Assembly: GCA_943787485.1 (NCBI GenBank)
Contig: CALSMP010000006.1
Span: forward strand, 1 to 64,000
Origin: an uncultured Luminiphilus sp.
GTDB taxonomy: Bacteria; Pseudomonadota; Gammaproteobacteria; Pseudomonadales; Halieaceae
DNA: 64,000 nucleotides
Direction of reading: 5' to 3'
Shown: positions 1 to 9,753 of the stretch, in pieces
Layout of the letters: each line of letters opens with the position of its first letter
Position numbering within the stretch: position 1 is the first letter of the stretch
Position numbers and translations under genes: made by a program
The notes under the pieces: model-generated
What the model saw: the letters and a program-made list of their open reading frames with translations, nothing else
Told to the model about the DNA's origin: nothing
Databases searched by the model: none

Positions 1-198
1 TCGGCCAGCTTTTTCATAAACCTTGTTACGAAGTGCGCGGGGTGCGGCGGGTCTCTCGTTGTTTCTTCTCTCCGGAGCCGCCCTGCGCCGACCGCGTGGC
101 TCACTAGCCCAGCGGCGGGAAACGGCACCGTCGACAAAAATCAACGCACCCGACACCATCACTGCCAGGGTAAGTGTGCTTACAACACGGGTAAACAT
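1..198 (-). CDS. TPR protein of the TonB2-type operon, N-terminal fragment (runs off the window)
   Basis: Only the first 66 codons lie in the window; the gene continues past base 1. The ATG at 198 has a strong GGGGAGG ribosome site 8-10 bases upstream and sits 22 bases after the tonB stop, so it is the last visible gene of the minus-strand operon. The N-terminus is a signal peptide (hydrophobic core around residues 6-22) followed by an Arg/Ala/Pro-rich stretch. In Vibrio-type TonB2 operons this position holds a periplasmic TPR protein; the repeats themselves are outside the window, so that identity rests on context. In the last 12 bases, removing one G would turn the end (YEKAGR) into YEKLAE, which looks more like relatives; a further single-base insertion is possible here. 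Confidence 0.6.
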   Translation of the reverse strand, partial: MFTRVVSTLTLAVMVSGALIFVDGAVSRRWASEPRGRRRAAPERRNNERPAAPRALRNKVYEKAGR

Positions 199-220
199 CG
201 TCCAAACCTCCCCAGGTTGC

Positions 221-823
221 CTACTGCTCGAGCTCGTAGGTAAATTTATTCTGCACGCCGGCTACTTCGATGGGTTCGCCATCGACCACTCGCGGCTTGT
301 ACTTGAACTTCTCAGCCGCCCTCACAGAAGCGCTTTCAAAGATCCCCGAAGGCTGGCAATCAACGGCCTGAGGATCTCGGATAGAGCCGGTTTTGGTGAC
401 CGTGTACTCAACAATGCAATAGCCAGAAATGCCTCGTGTTTGAGCGCGCCGCGGGTAAATAGGCGCCACCTTGACAATAGGCAGGTATTCGCCGTCACCT
501 GAAGACATGCCAGAAGAGCTAAGCTTCAAGTTGATTCCGGTCGTCGGCGCAGTATTTGCGACATTCATATCGATATCGGTATCAAAGTCGATAGGCTCCA
601 AATCAGGTGGTGGCTCTTCCGGGTCCTCCACCTTTTCGGGCTTAACTTCTTTCAGATTGGTTTCGATAACCTTGTCCGGGACAACGATGTCAGCAATCTT
701 GCGAGCCTTGGCGTCTTGCTGCTTGTAATCACGGTCCACCAAGGCCTGCATCAAGTAAAACAAGCCGATGGCAACTGGCACAGCCAACAGACCACCTAAA
801 ATAACGCGTGCTGAACTACCCAT
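221..823 (-). CDS. tonB: TonB family energy transducer of the TonB2-type system
   Basis: Couples the inner-membrane proton motive force, harvested by ExbB/ExbD, to outer-membrane receptors. The 200-residue protein has one N-terminal membrane anchor (about residues 7-28), a short acidic and Pro-containing spacer (around 45-75, with EEPPPDLEPIDFD) and a C-terminal TonB domain (about 105-200) containing YPRRAQTRGISGYCIVEY. The spacer is short, as in TonB2-type proteins and unlike the long EP/KP spacer of E. coli TonB. It follows two exbD genes and precedes the TPR gene. Start ATG at 823; the gap to exbD2 is 15 bases. Which of the cell's TonB-dependent receptors it serves cannot be told from sequence. 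Confidence 0.92.
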   Translation of the reverse strand: MGSSARVILGGLLAVPVAIGLFYLMQALVDRDYKQQDAKARKIADIVVPDKVIETNLKEVKPEKVEDPEEPPPDLEPIDFDTDIDMNVANTAPTTGINLKLSSSGMSSGDGEYLPIVKVAPIYPRRAQTRGISGYCIVEYTVTKTGSIRDPQAVDCQPSGIFESASVRAAEKFKYKPRVVDGEPIEVAGVQNKFTYELEQ

Positions 824-838
824 TAACGTTACGCCTCG

Positions 839-1256
839 TCATCCGTGGAGATACAGGGTGGCGCTGTCAGCACAGGGGCGTACCGTATCGATAAGCTCTT
901 CAACCGCAAACGCCGGGGTCTCCCGATCCACCTGCACCACAATGTTCGCCTGTGGTGCCTCTTTCTTTGCCGCCTCGGCCGTTCGCAGTGCTTTGTCTAG
1001 TGGCAATTTATTCTTGTTGTAGTAGATGTCACCGCGCTCATCCACTGCAAAAATATATGGTGCCTCGTTCACAGATCTCGGTCGTCGTTGCCTGGGGCTT
1101 AAAAATTTCTACGCCAGGTTCCTTAACAAAAGAGGATGTGACAATAAAGAAGATCAACATGATGAACACAACGTCCAGCATGGGCGTCAAATCGATTTGG
1201 CTACCGTCTTGCTGGGAAGCCTGACTGGGGCGGGTTGCCTGATCACGCATACTCAT
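839..1256 (-). pseudogene. exbD: second ExbD (exbD2), broken by one frameshift
   Basis: ExbD/TolR proteins are single-span membrane stator subunits that channel protons with ExbB. The start ATG at 1256 has a TGAGGT site and lies 10 bases after the upstream exbD stop. The N-terminal half is a close paralogue of that gene and shares DLTPMLDVVFIMLIFFIV, including the membrane Asp. After ...TEICER the frame is lost at about 1061-1067 (one base too many in a GG), and the periplasmic half (APYIFAVDERGDIYYN to the end) continues in another frame to 839. Removing one base restores a normal ExbD of about 138 residues. Either a sequencing error or a recent lesion; listed as broken because it cannot be translated as given. 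Confidence 0.8.
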
Positions 1257-1266
1257 CGTCAGAACC

Positions 1267-1671
1267 TCACTTATCGCTGGCCCAGCTGACGGAACCAACG
1301 CCCGCCTCTCTGGCCGCGTCGGCTACATCCACGACAACACCGGCCTCAGCCCCTTTCTCGACCTTGATCGTCACCGGCGCCTCTGGATCTTCCGCCAACA
1401 TTCGCTGAATGTTGGCTCTCACCGCGCGAATATCCACTCGGCGATTTTCCATCCAAATCTGGTTGTCAGCAGCGATCTCTACTAGGACGCTCACCGAGTC
1501 GTTGGGGTCTGTTTGCTGGTTATCGTCGGGCCGATTAATTTCAACACCGGCCTCTTTAATAAAGGACGCAACGACGATGAAGAAAATGAGCATGATGAAC
1601 ACGACGTCCAGCATGGGAGTCAAATCGATTTCCGCACCCCCGTCTTCTTGCTGTCTGGCTAGCTTGCGCAT
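1267..1671 (-). CDS. exbD: ExbD proton-channel subunit (exbD1)
   Basis: Intact 134-residue ExbD/TolR family protein: short cytoplasmic N-terminus, one membrane helix (about residues 15-38, DLTPMLDVVFIMLIFFIV with the conserved proton-carrying Asp), then a periplasmic domain. It forms the energising complex with the ExbB proteins encoded just upstream and passes energy to the downstream TonB. Spacing to exbB is 25 bases and to exbD2 10 bases, so one transcript is expected. Two tandem exbD genes after a TtpC-like gene are common in marine gammaproteobacterial TonB2 operons; here the N-terminal halves are still alike at the DNA level, pointing to duplication. Confidence 0.93.
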   Translation of the reverse strand: MRKLARQQEDGGAEIDLTPMLDVVFIMLIFFIVVASFIKEAGVEINRPDDNQQTDPNDSVSVLVEIAADNQIWMENRRVDIRAVRANIQRMLAEDPEAPVTIKVEKGAEAGVVVDVADAAREAGVGSVSWASDK

Positions 1672-1696
1672 GAATGCTTATCCTCAAAACCCCCGA

Positions 1697-2215
1697 TCAA
1701 TGATCGGACGTCAATTGATCCTCTAGAAGCTGCTGCTCACGGCTTGCAACACGCTGGAGATAGGTGTTCGCAAACAAGCCCGACAGCGCCGCCACCATAC
1801 CGGCCATGGTAGGAATCGTTGATTTTTCCACACCGCCAGCCATTGACTTGGCGTCACCGCCCCCGGTGACCGCCATGACGTTGAACACTTCAATCATTCC
1901 GGTCACGGTGCCCAGCAATCCCAGTAGCGGGCACAGGGCAACGCAAGTCGCAATCACGTTCATGTTGTCATTGATCAGCTCACGGCTGGTGGAGAGCAAT
2001 CGCATCCGGATCTGTTTGGCATTCCAGGAGCGCCGCTCGCCGCGACCCTCCCAATCGGCGACAAACTGCGGCGCGGTCCGCCTTCCAGCTCGACGAAAAT
2101 ACCAGAGCCGCTCAAAGATCAGCGTCCACATAAAGAACACCAACAAGGCAATTAGCCATAACACATTCCCGCCTTTGTCCATAAAGGCAAGGATGGTTTC
2201 AAATATCCCAGGCAT
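1697..2215 (-). CDS. exbB: ExbB/MotA/TolQ proton-channel protein (short form)
   Basis: A 172-residue ExbB/TolQ family membrane protein. It has one hydrophobic segment near residues 18-35 and two further helices around 85-105 and 130-150, with the family signatures CPLLGLLGTVTGMIEVFN and MAGMVAALSGLFANTYLQR. With ExbD it forms the inner-membrane motor for TonB. The preceding gene (2240-3660) is a longer ExbB-like TtpC; the TtpC + ExbB + ExbD + TonB set matches TonB2 systems described in Vibrio. The start ATG at 2215 follows the true end of the long gene by 24 bases. Confidence 0.93.
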   Translation of the reverse strand: MPGIFETILAFMDKGGNVLWLIALLVFFMWTLIFERLWYFRRAGRRTAPQFVADWEGRGERRSWNAKQIRMRLLSTSRELINDNMNVIATCVALCPLLGLLGTVTGMIEVFNVMAVTGGGDAKSMAGGVEKSTIPTMAGMVAALSGLFANTYLQRVASREQQLLEDQLTSDH

Positions 2216-2239
2216 GCGTCCGTCCTCTCCAGCGTTGAC

Positions 2240-3660
2240 CTAGCGCTTGTGCTCTCGCTCGGCATGCTCGGCAACGATGCCGGTGGCTTGCTCGTTAAGG
2301 ACGTGAATGATGCGCTGGGCACGACCATTAACAATCGTGTGCAGCAGACGGTTGGAATCGCAACCAACAGACCCAGAACCGTTGTCACCAGTGCGCTTGA
2401 AATACCGCCTGCCATCGCCTTGGGGTCGCCCGCGCCGAAAATAGTAATCGCCTGGAAGGTGATAATCATACCGGTCACGGTACCCAGAAGACCCATCAGA
2501 GGGGCTACCGCCGCAATAATCTTCAACAGCGTCAAACCGGCTTCCAGCCTCGGTGTTTCACGAAGTACCCCCTCTGCCATTTTGAGCTCGAGGGTTTCGG
2601 GATCCATATTGGGCGCATCCTCGTGGATCTTAAGTACCCGACCCAAAGGATTATTGGGGTTCGCTTTTGAAGACTTGAGCTGGGCGCTCACTTTTGCACC
2701 TACCGTCGTTAGGACTACTACGCGGAAGATGGCAAGCAGGAACGCAAAGGCGCCCACTGCCGTGATTGCGTAACCCACATAGCCACCCTGATGCCAGCGC
2801 TCGGCCAGCGTGGGGCTATCAATGATCGCCGCGAGGAAAGAGCCACCGGTCGGTCCGGTCGGATCAATACCAAACTGATGTAGACCCGCGCTTGCACCCG
2901 CCAAATCAGCACCTTGAGAGCCGAAAGCGCCACCGGGCTGCCGGGGTAGCTCAGTGAGCTGATTGTTGCTAAAAGAAAGGTAATTACCGTCGGTGTCAAT
3001 GACGTTGAAAGCACCCACGCGCACCACGTCGCGCTGACTCAACTCACCCGAGGGCGTTGCCACTTCAGCAGAAAAGCGAGAGATCGTACCCTGTTCCTTC
3101 ACTTCTCGCAGGATTTCGTACCACACCCGCTCAATCTCAGCGACGCTTGGCAGGCGATCAGACCCGCTCATTTTAGCGATAAGGTCCTTCAAGAACACTT
3201 CGCGCCCGGGGTATTCCGCTGACACCATCGACACGTCCATCTGGGAAGCCAAATCCCCAGTTGCAGCGGTCAGGTGTCCAAACAGCTCTGACAGCGTGCC
3301 GAGGCGCTCCTTGAGCTGCTCCTGTTTGGCCGCGATCAACAGTTCATTGTCCTCGAACTTCTTCTCGAGGCGTGCCGATCGACGCTCCTCGTTCTGACGC
3401 TCCTGCTCAGCGCGCTTGAGTTCTGCCGCCTGGTTGGTTTTGGCCTGGGTGAAACGCTTCTCCCGAGCCTCGTTCTCACTCGATGCGCGCGCCTGACCCT
3501 GCTTAACCAGCCCCAGGAGCTCATCCATATTTTGTGCGGCAACTTCCTGAGGGGTTGGACCCGCAGGCTCGGCGGGCGCCTCATCCTGTGCATAAGCGCC
3601 CCAAGAGGCCAGTGTGGCAACCGCCACTAAAGCTGAAGCTTTAACAATCTGCGCTTTCAT
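2240..3660 (-). CDS. TtpC-like long ExbB/MotA family protein with a frameshift near its end
   Basis: A long (about 473 residues once corrected) proton-channel family protein. It has a signal peptide (1-24), a charged periplasmic coiled-coil region (about 35-120, rich in Arg, Glu and Gln), a periplasmic domain to about 270, then the ExbB-like membrane core with PLMGLLGTVTGMIITFQ. This architecture is that of TtpC, the extra component of TonB2 systems. As given, translation runs to 2152 with an unrelated tail. Adding one base at about 2341-2350 (after AIPTV) gives the expected LLHTIVNGRAQRIIHVLNEQ ending in a TAG at 2240-2242. The missing base is probably a sequencing error or a very late lesion, since the rest of the protein is intact. 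Confidence 0.85.
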
Positions 3661-3662
3661 GA

Positions 3663-4445
3663 TTAGTTGGCCTCCGGTGCCGCAACGGGCATGTTCAGCA
3701 ATTCAATAGTGGCTTGTTTCTTGGCGATGCGTACACCCTTGCGAACCGCAGAGGCGTAGTCACCTGAGGATAAGGCTTCCCAGCTCTGGGTGCTGGTGTT
3801 CCAGGCCCCAGTCTCTGCGCCATCCTTGGTCTGGTACACCAGGGACACGCGGCCAACCCGCAGGATATCCACCTCACGGTCCACGCCGTTAACAGAAATT
3901 GTGTCGGGGTAGGACTCGATGCCGCGACCGTACTGTAGCTCGATGGAATAGAGTTCGAGAACCTGACGAAAGGCTTCGGCCGAGGTCACATCAGAACGAT
4001 CCAGATTCGAGCGCACCGCCTCGATGTTGCCCAATCGTGTGTCGAGGTCAAAGGGCATGTCGAGGTTAATAAACTGCTCGAGCCCATCGAGCATTCGACC
4101 TACCAGCGGCGGAATCTGCCGCTGAATAACCGCCGCTTCCGCAATGGAGTCGTCGATATCGGTAATTCGACGTTCCTGATTCGCGATTTGCCGCTCCAAC
4201 CGGGCGTTGTAAACCCGCAAACCGTCGACTTGCTTCATGACGGTCTTGTAGTCAGAGAGCAGATCCCGGGTCTCGTCGGCGAGTCGGTCGATCTTGGCCT
4301 GAGAGGTTTTGGCTTCAGCAGTCCGCTGTTTGCCCACGTCAAGGATATCGTCAATGGATGTGGCAGAAGACGAAGCGGCAACACCCAAGGTGCCACCAGC
4401 GACGCATGCCGCGAGCAGAACAGTTTTGAATCGATGGATGGTCAT
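3663..4445 (-). CDS. DUF3450 periplasmic coiled-coil protein of the TonB2 operon
   Basis: A 260-residue secreted protein with a signal peptide (cleavage near ASSSAT, residue 25-30). A long coiled coil follows (about 40-105, heptad-like with QVDGLRVYNARLERQIANQE), then a C-terminal domain. It belongs to DUF3450, whose genes head TonB2-type operons. A role as a periplasmic partner of the TtpC/ExbB motor is inferred from this fixed linkage; no biochemical function is established that I know of. It is the first gene of the operon and is separated by only 2 bases from the ttpC-like gene. Confidence 0.88.
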   Translation of the reverse strand: MTIHRFKTVLLAACVAGGTLGVAASSSATSIDDILDVGKQRTAEAKTSQAKIDRLADETRDLLSDYKTVMKQVDGLRVYNARLERQIANQERRITDIDDSIAEAAVIQRQIPPLVGRMLDGLEQFINLDMPFDLDTRLGNIEAVRSNLDRSDVTSAEAFRQVLELYSIELQYGRGIESYPDTISVNGVDREVDILRVGRVSLVYQTKDGAETGAWNTSTQSWEALSSGDYASAVRKGVRIAKKQATIELLNMPVAAPEAN

Positions 4446-4551
4446 GGGTTAGGCACTTCCTCTTATGGTCTCTGGCACCGAATTTCCGCTTGGTCGCGTG
4501 GTTCTGGTGCTGTTTGGCACATCATTCGGGGTATGTTGATACTCTTCGCTA

Positions 4552-4578
4552 GAATTATTTTATAGCGACTCTTTTCAA
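4552..4578 (-). promoter_or_regulatory. possible promoter of the TonB2 operon
   Basis: The 198-base gap between folA and the DUF3450 gene must hold the operon's promoter. On the minus strand TTGAAA (4578-4573) is followed after 15 bases by TAATTC, inside an AT-rich patch (TATAAAATAAT). The spacing is short for sigma-70, so this is only a candidate. No Fur-box-like palindrome was recognised there. Confidence 0.3.
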
Positions 4579-4643
4579 GGGTGTGAGACTCTACATGAGG
4601 ACCACAGCCGAAATCAATCAGGTTTCGCGTTTATTACATACGC

Positions 4644-5183
4644 TCAGGCATCGGATTCGGACTTGACCAGCTCAACCACACTAAAGTCATGGCTGTTGCG
4701 GTCTCCAGCCTCAACACGGTGCCGCGAAACCTCTCTCCAGCCCAATAATAACGACAGATCGAAGAACGTGTCACCCTGAACATCACCGTGGACCTGCGTC
4801 ACCACTGCCCGGTTCGCATACGGGAGGCTGAGTTTGTATATTTCCGCGCCTCCCACCACGCACAGCGCCCGGGCGTCATCCAACAGCGCCTGCTGTCTTG
4901 CTCGCTCTATCGCATCCTCGATGTCCTGAAAGACCTCGACCCCCGGGGCACGCCAGTCAGGGTCCCTGGTCAGAATGAGGTTGGTGCGACCGGGAAGCGG
5001 CCTACCCACTGAGTCAAAGGTTCTGCGACCCATGAGCACCGGACAGCCCATCGTGGTTCGCTTAAAATGCTGCAGGTCATCCGGCAGATCCCAGGGCAAG
5101 GCATTGCCTCGCCCAATGACCCCATTTTCAGATACCGCCAACACTAGCTCTACAGGTAGCTCGCCGGCTTCGGTGGCCGCCAT
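4644..5183 (-). CDS. folA: dihydrofolate reductase
   Basis: Reduces dihydrofolate to tetrahydrofolate with NADPH, regenerating the cofactor that thymidylate synthase oxidises. The 179-residue protein carries the DHFR core: VLAVSENGVIGRGNALPW near the N-terminus (substrate and Met20 loop region), MGRRTFDSVGRPLPGR (NADPH site, about 50-65) and VVGGAEIYKL (about 110-120). The ATG at 5183 overlaps the thyA stop by one base (TGATG), so translation is coupled; an in-frame TTG one codon upstream is less likely. About 20 residues longer than E. coli FolA, partly from an N-terminal extension. Confidence 0.96.
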   Translation of the reverse strand: MAATEAGELPVELVLAVSENGVIGRGNALPWDLPDDLQHFKRTTMGCPVLMGRRTFDSVGRPLPGRTNLILTRDPDWRAPGVEVFQDIEDAIERARQQALLDDARALCVVGGAEIYKLSLPYANRAVVTQVHGDVQGDTFFDLSLLLGWREVSRHRVEAGDRNSHDFSVVELVKSESDA

Positions 5184-6016
5184 CAAACAGCTACCGGCGC
5201 CGAAATATGGGCTTGGGGTTCGTAACCAAGCAATTCAAAGTCCTCGAAACTATACTCAAACAGGCTTGCTGGTTGCCTCAAAATCTTGAGAACCGGCAGA
5301 GCCGATGGTGTTCGCTCAAGCTGGCGCGCCACCTGCTCCTCATGATTGCTGTAAATATGCGCGTCTCCCAGCGTAATCACGACTTCACCCACGCCCAATC
5401 CGGACTGCTGGGCCAACATATGGGTCAGCAGGGCGACGGAAGCTATGTTGAAAGGCAAGCCCAGAAAAGTATCGCTGGATCGAATGAACAACAGGGCCGA
5501 GAGGGCGCCGTTGGCGACGTAAAACTGATAGAGGAGGTGGCAGGGTGGTAGGGCCATCCTGCCGGCCTCAGCATTCGCCTGTGGTGACTGAGTTTCATCG
5601 GGCAAATACTCCACATTCCAGCCGTGAAACAGAATACGGCGGCTTTCTGGCCGATGCTTTAAGCAATCGAGAACATAGGCAATTTGGTCAATGGCCTCAC
5701 CATCTCGCGTCGGCCAGCGCCGCCACTGCGCGCCGTAAACCGGTCCAAGATTGCCTTCGGCCGTGGCCCATTCATCCCATATGGAGACCCCGTTTTCTCG
5801 CAGCCACTGGGTGTTAGTATCGCCACTCAAAAACCAAATCAGTTCGTTGACCACACTTTTAAAATGAATTTTTTTGGTCGTGAGAAGGGGAAAGCCCGCT
5901 GTCAGATCAAAGCGTAACTGGCGCCCGAAGACAGAACGCGTCCCCGTGCCCGTTCGATCGCCACGGTCAATACCGTTGGCTCTGATATCTGCCAAAAGAT
6001 TCAGGTAAGCCTGCAT
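5183..6016 (-). CDS. thyA: thymidylate synthase
   Basis: Makes dTMP from dUMP using methylene-tetrahydrofolate. The protein has 277 residues. The catalytic Cys is at about residue 159 in [13 protein letters not shown]; the RGDRTGTGT phosphate-binding loop is at residues 18-26, and [15 protein letters not shown] follows the active site. It is about 13 residues longer than the E. coli enzyme, mainly from an insert at about 138-153 just before the catalytic Cys. It lies between lgt and folA on the minus strand, the usual gammaproteobacterial order. Confidence 0.97.
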   Translation of the reverse strand: MQAYLNLLADIRANGIDRGDRTGTGTRSVFGRQLRFDLTAGFPLLTTKKIHFKSVVNELIWFLSGDTNTQWLRENGVSIWDEWATAEGNLGPVYGAQWRRWPTRDGEAIDQIAYVLDCLKHRPESRRILFHGWNVEYLPDETQSPQANAEAGRMALPPCHLLYQFYVANGALSALLFIRSSDTFLGLPFNIASVALLTHMLAQQSGLGVGEVVITLGDAHIYSNHEEQVARQLERTPSALPVLKILRQPASLFEYSFEDFELLGYEPQAHISAPVAV

Positions 6017-6050
6017 AAATGGTCTCTACTGCCGATGGTCGCTATCCACC

Positions 6051-6851
6051 CTAGGCTGAACGCCGGTGGCTCGGGGCACGGATCGACCACCATAATAATG
6101 CAACTCCAATAATAACCATAGGAATGCACAACAACTGGCCACGGGTCATCCATCCGAAGGCCTGAAATCCCAAATGAACGTCGGGCTCCCGAAAAAACTC
6201 GGCGATGAAGCGCAGCACCCCATAGCCCAGCAAGAACAAGCCCGTCACTGACCAGGTCGGCCTGGGTTTGCGGCTGTAAAAAAACAGCACAAGGAACAGC
6301 AGACAGCCTTCGAGCGCAAATTGATAAAGCTGGGAGGGGTGGCGGGCTAACCCCAACGGATCTCGTGGAAAGACCATCGCCCAAGGGACATCGGCGGCTC
6401 TACCCCACAGCTCCTGGCCAATAAAATTACCGAGTCTGCCGAACGCTAAACCAAGGGGGGCCAGGGGAGCGACAAAATCTGCGAGCTTGCCCAGCGGGAT
6501 CTGCCGAGACTTGGCCAACCAAACAACCGCCGCAACAACCCCCAAAAAGCCCCCATGGAAGGCCATGCCGCCCTCCCAGACGCGAAACAGCCACAGGGGA
6601 TCTTCCACGAGCCGATCCCAGCCGTAGAAGAGTACGTAGCCTAGGCGGCCACCAACGACAATGCCGACCGCGGCATAGAAAATCAGGTCGTCTACCTGCT
6701 CACGGGCTATCGGAGCATGGAGCTCCTGACTCCGCCTGATGGCCAGCCACCAGGCGAAAGCGAGGCCTACCAAATACGTCAAGCCATACCAGTGGACCTG
6801 TAATGGACCAAGGGAAATTGCGACCGGATCAATCGTTGGATAGTCGAGCAT
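6051..6851 (-). CDS. lgt: prolipoprotein diacylglyceryl transferase
   Basis: Transfers diacylglycerol from phosphatidylglycerol to the lipobox Cys of prolipoproteins in the inner membrane. The 266-residue polytopic protein shows the family signatures: HGGFLG (about residues 98-103), GRLGNFIGQELWGR (about 135-148) and a C-terminal RGQLLCIPM segment. About seven hydrophobic segments are visible. The ATG at 6851 overlaps the ptsP stop by one base (TAATG), implying coupled translation. Confidence 0.96.
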   Translation of the reverse strand: MLDYPTIDPVAISLGPLQVHWYGLTYLVGLAFAWWLAIRRSQELHAPIAREQVDDLIFYAAVGIVVGGRLGYVLFYGWDRLVEDPLWLFRVWEGGMAFHGGFLGVVAAVVWLAKSRQIPLGKLADFVAPLAPLGLAFGRLGNFIGQELWGRAADVPWAMVFPRDPLGLARHPSQLYQFALEGCLLFLVLFFYSRKPRPTWSVTGLFLLGYGVLRFIAEFFREPDVHLGFQAFGWMTRGQLLCIPMVIIGVALLWWSIRAPSHRRSA

Positions 6852-9121
6852 TAGCGATTATCTCGATTTAAGCGGACATAACGACCCAAGCCCTTGCGCT
6901 CTATCAGGTTTTCGGCAAGCCGAATCACTGCGTGAGAAGAATGGACACCGACAAGCTCGGCTAGCAGCTCGTTTGCATCAGCCATGGTCAGGGAGTTGAT
7001 CACCTTTTTCACCCGCGGCAGGTTAATTGCCGACATAGACAACTGATCGAAGCCCATAGCAAGCAGCAACGGCACGGCGCGGGGGTCTCCCGCCATCTCG
7101 CCGCAGATGCTGACAGAACACCCCTCAAGATGGGCCGCATCGACAACCTGCTGCAGGGCTCCCAGCACGGCCGGATGGAGTCCGTGATAGAGCTCCGCTA
7201 CCCGCGCATTGTTTCTATCCACAGCCAGCAGGTACTGGGTGAGATCGTTTGACCCGACCGAAAGAAAATCGACACGATTGGCGAGCGCTCCCGTGAGCCA
7301 AACGGCCGAGGGCACTTCAATCATGACACCCACTGGCGGCAACGGCTGCTCATAGCCCTCGGCGAGCACCTCTTCATGGCAACGACGAATAAGGGCGAAC
7401 GACTCATCCACTTCCTCCACTGCTGAAATCATTGGCAGCAAAATACGGAGATTACCCAAGCCTTCGTTGGCCTTCAGCATCGCCCTTACTTGCGCCAGGA
7501 AAATTTCGGGGTGGTCCAGGGTGACTCGTATGCCCCGCCACCCCAAGAACGGATTGTCTTCCTGGATCGGAAAGTAGGGCAGAGATTTGTCACCGCCGAT
7601 ATCCAGCGTTCGCATGGTGACCGGTGCCGGAGCAAAAGTCTCGAGCTGCTCTCTATACAGCTGTCGCTGCTCCTCTTCACTCGGAAAGCGGTCGCGCAAC
7701 AGAAAACCCACCTCCGTTCGATAAAGCCCGACGCCCTCGGCGCCCTGCTCTATCGCCCCCACGAGATCCTCAATGATGCCCGTGTTAACCCACAGGGGAA
7801 TGCGCTTACCGTCAAGCGTTTGACAGAGCTCACCCCGCAACCCGGCCAACTCTTCCGTAAGCGCCAGATCCTGATCCATCAAGGCCTGAAAGCGCTCTAG
7901 CACCTGCTGGGAGGGGTTGACGTAAATACGCCCGCTATACCCGTCGACGACGAGCGTGCGATCCCCCAGTCGGTTATACGGGAGATCTGCCGCACCCATG
8001 ACGGCGGGTACGCCCATCCCCCTCGCGACAATCGCGGCATGGCTGTTCGCCGATCCGCGCAGAGAGACCACTCCCACGAGCCGTTCCCGGGGTATCTCCC
8101 CAAGGGCAGATGCCGTGATCTCCTCGGCGACAAGAATCGTGTGCTCTGGCCAGTCGCTGCGGGTTTCAGCGTCGTCCTGAAGATAGGTCAAGACTCGGGT
8201 CCCCAGATCCCTCACATCGACGGCTCGCTCTCTGAGGTAGCTGTGCTCCATCCGTTCGAAATGACGAATATGCTTGATCATCACCTGACTCAGGGCGCCC
8301 TGAGCCCACTCTCCTGACTTGATCAGGGCGGCTACCTCACCACCGAGCGCGGAATCATCGAGAATGCTCAAATACACCCCGAACAAGGCGTGATCCTCGG
8401 CGGATAGCTCCTCCCGCAGATTTTCGGCGACCACCTCAATGTCATCGCGCACGCGTGCAAGGGCGGAACGAAACGCCCGCATCTCCTGTCGTCGATCTAC
8501 CGCCTGTCGCGAGGGCACCGCGCCAAGGTCGGCGGTCGGCGAAACAAAGACGGCCTGACCAATACCAACCCCCGGGGAACCCGCTACTCCCTGAATTCGC
8601 GAGACTTCTTGGCTGGGCGCGTCCATCGCTAGTGCAGCACCCGTGACCTCGGCATGGGCGATGATGGCAGCAAGCTGCGCCGATATCGTAATGAGGAACG
8701 CCTCCTCGGCGTCGCTAAAACGGCGAGTATCGGACTGCTGAACCACCAACACACCCAGCAAGTCGCGCTGGTGAATAATGGGCGCGCCCATAAAGGTATT
8801 GAAGCTTTCCTCACCAAGCCCTGGCACTAGCTGAAAGCTTGGGTGGGCCATGGCGTCGTCGAGGTTGAGCATTTCACCCCGGCTTGCCACCCAGCCGACC
8901 AATCCCTCGTCAATACCCAAGGAAAATGCGCCCACTTTGTCCTTATTCAAGCCCTCAGTGGCCCGGAACACCAGACGCTGACTGCCTCTGTCTCGCAGAT
9001 AAACCGTGCAGACCTCGGTCTGCATCGCCGCTCTGACCTCATGGACAATAAGTTCGAGGGCCTGCGCCAAATCATCGGCGTCGTTGACCGCCTGCACTAT
9101 TTTGCGCAGCACCTCGATCAT
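6851..9121 (-). CDS. ptsP: phosphoenolpyruvate-protein phosphotransferase PtsP (EI-Ntr)
   Basis: First enzyme of the nitrogen-related phosphotransferase system: autophosphorylates from PEP and passes phosphate to NPr. The 756-residue protein has an N-terminal GAF domain (about 1-150), the EI domain with the phospho-accepting His at about 361 in [12 protein letters not shown], and a C-terminal PEP-binding barrel with catalytic Cys about 673 in [10 protein letters not shown]. Length and domain order match PtsP rather than PtsI. The ATG at 9121 overlaps the rppH stop (ATGA). NPr and EIIA-Ntr genes are not in the window. GAF domains in this family bind small ligands in nitrogen signalling. Confidence 0.96.
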   Translation of the reverse strand: MIEVLRKIVQAVNDADDLAQALELIVHEVRAAMQTEVCTVYLRDRGSQRLVFRATEGLNKDKVGAFSLGIDEGLVGWVASRGEMLNLDDAMAHPSFQLVPGLGEESFNTFMGAPIIHQRDLLGVLVVQQSDTRRFSDAEEAFLITISAQLAAIIAHAEVTGAALAMDAPSQEVSRIQGVAGSPGVGIGQAVFVSPTADLGAVPSRQAVDRRQEMRAFRSALARVRDDIEVVAENLREELSAEDHALFGVYLSILDDSALGGEVAALIKSGEWAQGALSQVMIKHIRHFERMEHSYLRERAVDVRDLGTRVLTYLQDDAETRSDWPEHTILVAEEITASALGEIPRERLVGVVSLRGSANSHAAIVARGMGVPAVMGAADLPYNRLGDRTLVVDGYSGRIYVNPSQQVLERFQALMDQDLALTEELAGLRGELCQTLDGKRIPLWVNTGIIEDLVGAIEQGAEGVGLYRTEVGFLLRDRFPSEEEQRQLYREQLETFAPAPVTMRTLDIGGDKSLPYFPIQEDNPFLGWRGIRVTLDHPEIFLAQVRAMLKANEGLGNLRILLPMISAVEEVDESFALIRRCHEEVLAEGYEQPLPPVGVMIEVPSAVWLTGALANRVDFLSVGSNDLTQYLLAVDRNNARVAELYHGLHPAVLGALQQVVDAAHLEGCSVSICGEMAGDPRAVPLLLAMGFDQLSMSAINLPRVKKVINSLTMADANELLAELVGVHSSHAVIRLAENLIERKGLGRYVRLNRDNR

Positions 9122-9624
9122 GATCGCTTACCGGGTTTTCGTTGCCCGCCACCGGTAAGGGCAGGCAACAGCTCGGCCAAGGCCTGTCGGTAAACCTCAC
9201 GCTTGAAATCCACCACTGAGGTCAGCGGGTACCAAAAATTAACCCACTGCCAGTGATCAAATTCAGGATCCTTGTGCGCGTCAAGCCGAATGGCCGATTC
9301 ATCCGCGGTAAGACGCAAGAGAAACCAGCGCTGTTTTTGACCAATGCAAACAGGGTTTTCCCGTCGCCGAATGTACCGGGCTGGCAACCGATACCGAAGC
9401 CAATCTCGGGTTTTACCCAGGATCTTGACGTGCTCTGGCGACAGGCCCACTTCTTCATCAAGCTCACGGTACATGGCTTGCTCAGCCGACTCACCCGCAT
9501 GCATACCGCCTTGTGGAAATTGCCACGAGTCGCGCCCACCCACGCGCCGCCCCCACAACAGTCGGTGGTCTGCTGAAGCAATGATGATGCCGACATTGGG
9601 CCTGAAGCCCTGCGCATCAATCAC
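9118..9624 (-). CDS. rppH: RNA pyrophosphohydrolase (Nudix)
   Basis: Removes pyrophosphate from the 5' end of triphosphorylated RNA, starting 5'-end-dependent decay. The start is taken as GTG 9624, giving a 168-residue protein beginning [15 protein letters not shown] as in the family, with an AAGGGA site upstream. A longer open frame reaches 9888 but its extra part is antisense to the HAD gene. The Nudix box occupies about residues 39-61 ([20 protein letters not shown]). Head of the rppH-ptsP-lgt-thyA-folA minus-strand operon, divergent from the HAD gene. Confidence 0.94.
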   Translation of the reverse strand: MIDAQGFRPNVGIIIASADHRLLWGRRVGGRDSWQFPQGGMHAGESAEQAMYRELDEEVGLSPEHVKILGKTRDWLRYRLPARYIRRRENPVCIGQKQRWFLLRLTADESAIRLDAHKDPEFDHWQWVNFWYPLTSVVDFKREVYRQALAELLPALTGGGQRKPGKRS

Positions 9625-9753
9625 ACGATCTTTATCCCTTGTGCCCAAAAGGTGTCCTTTTTCGGTTTGTACCAGCACCGCTCGCCCGATATTCTTCCAC
9701 ATCCCTGCCATCAGTGTTAGCACCGAGACTGCAGCACCCAACTGGAAACAGCC

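Noticed and set aside
2341-2350. Programmed frameshift in the TtpC-like gene
   Set aside because: No slippery heptamer or downstream structure was evident, the correct frame needs an added base, and other local genes have similar single-base defects.
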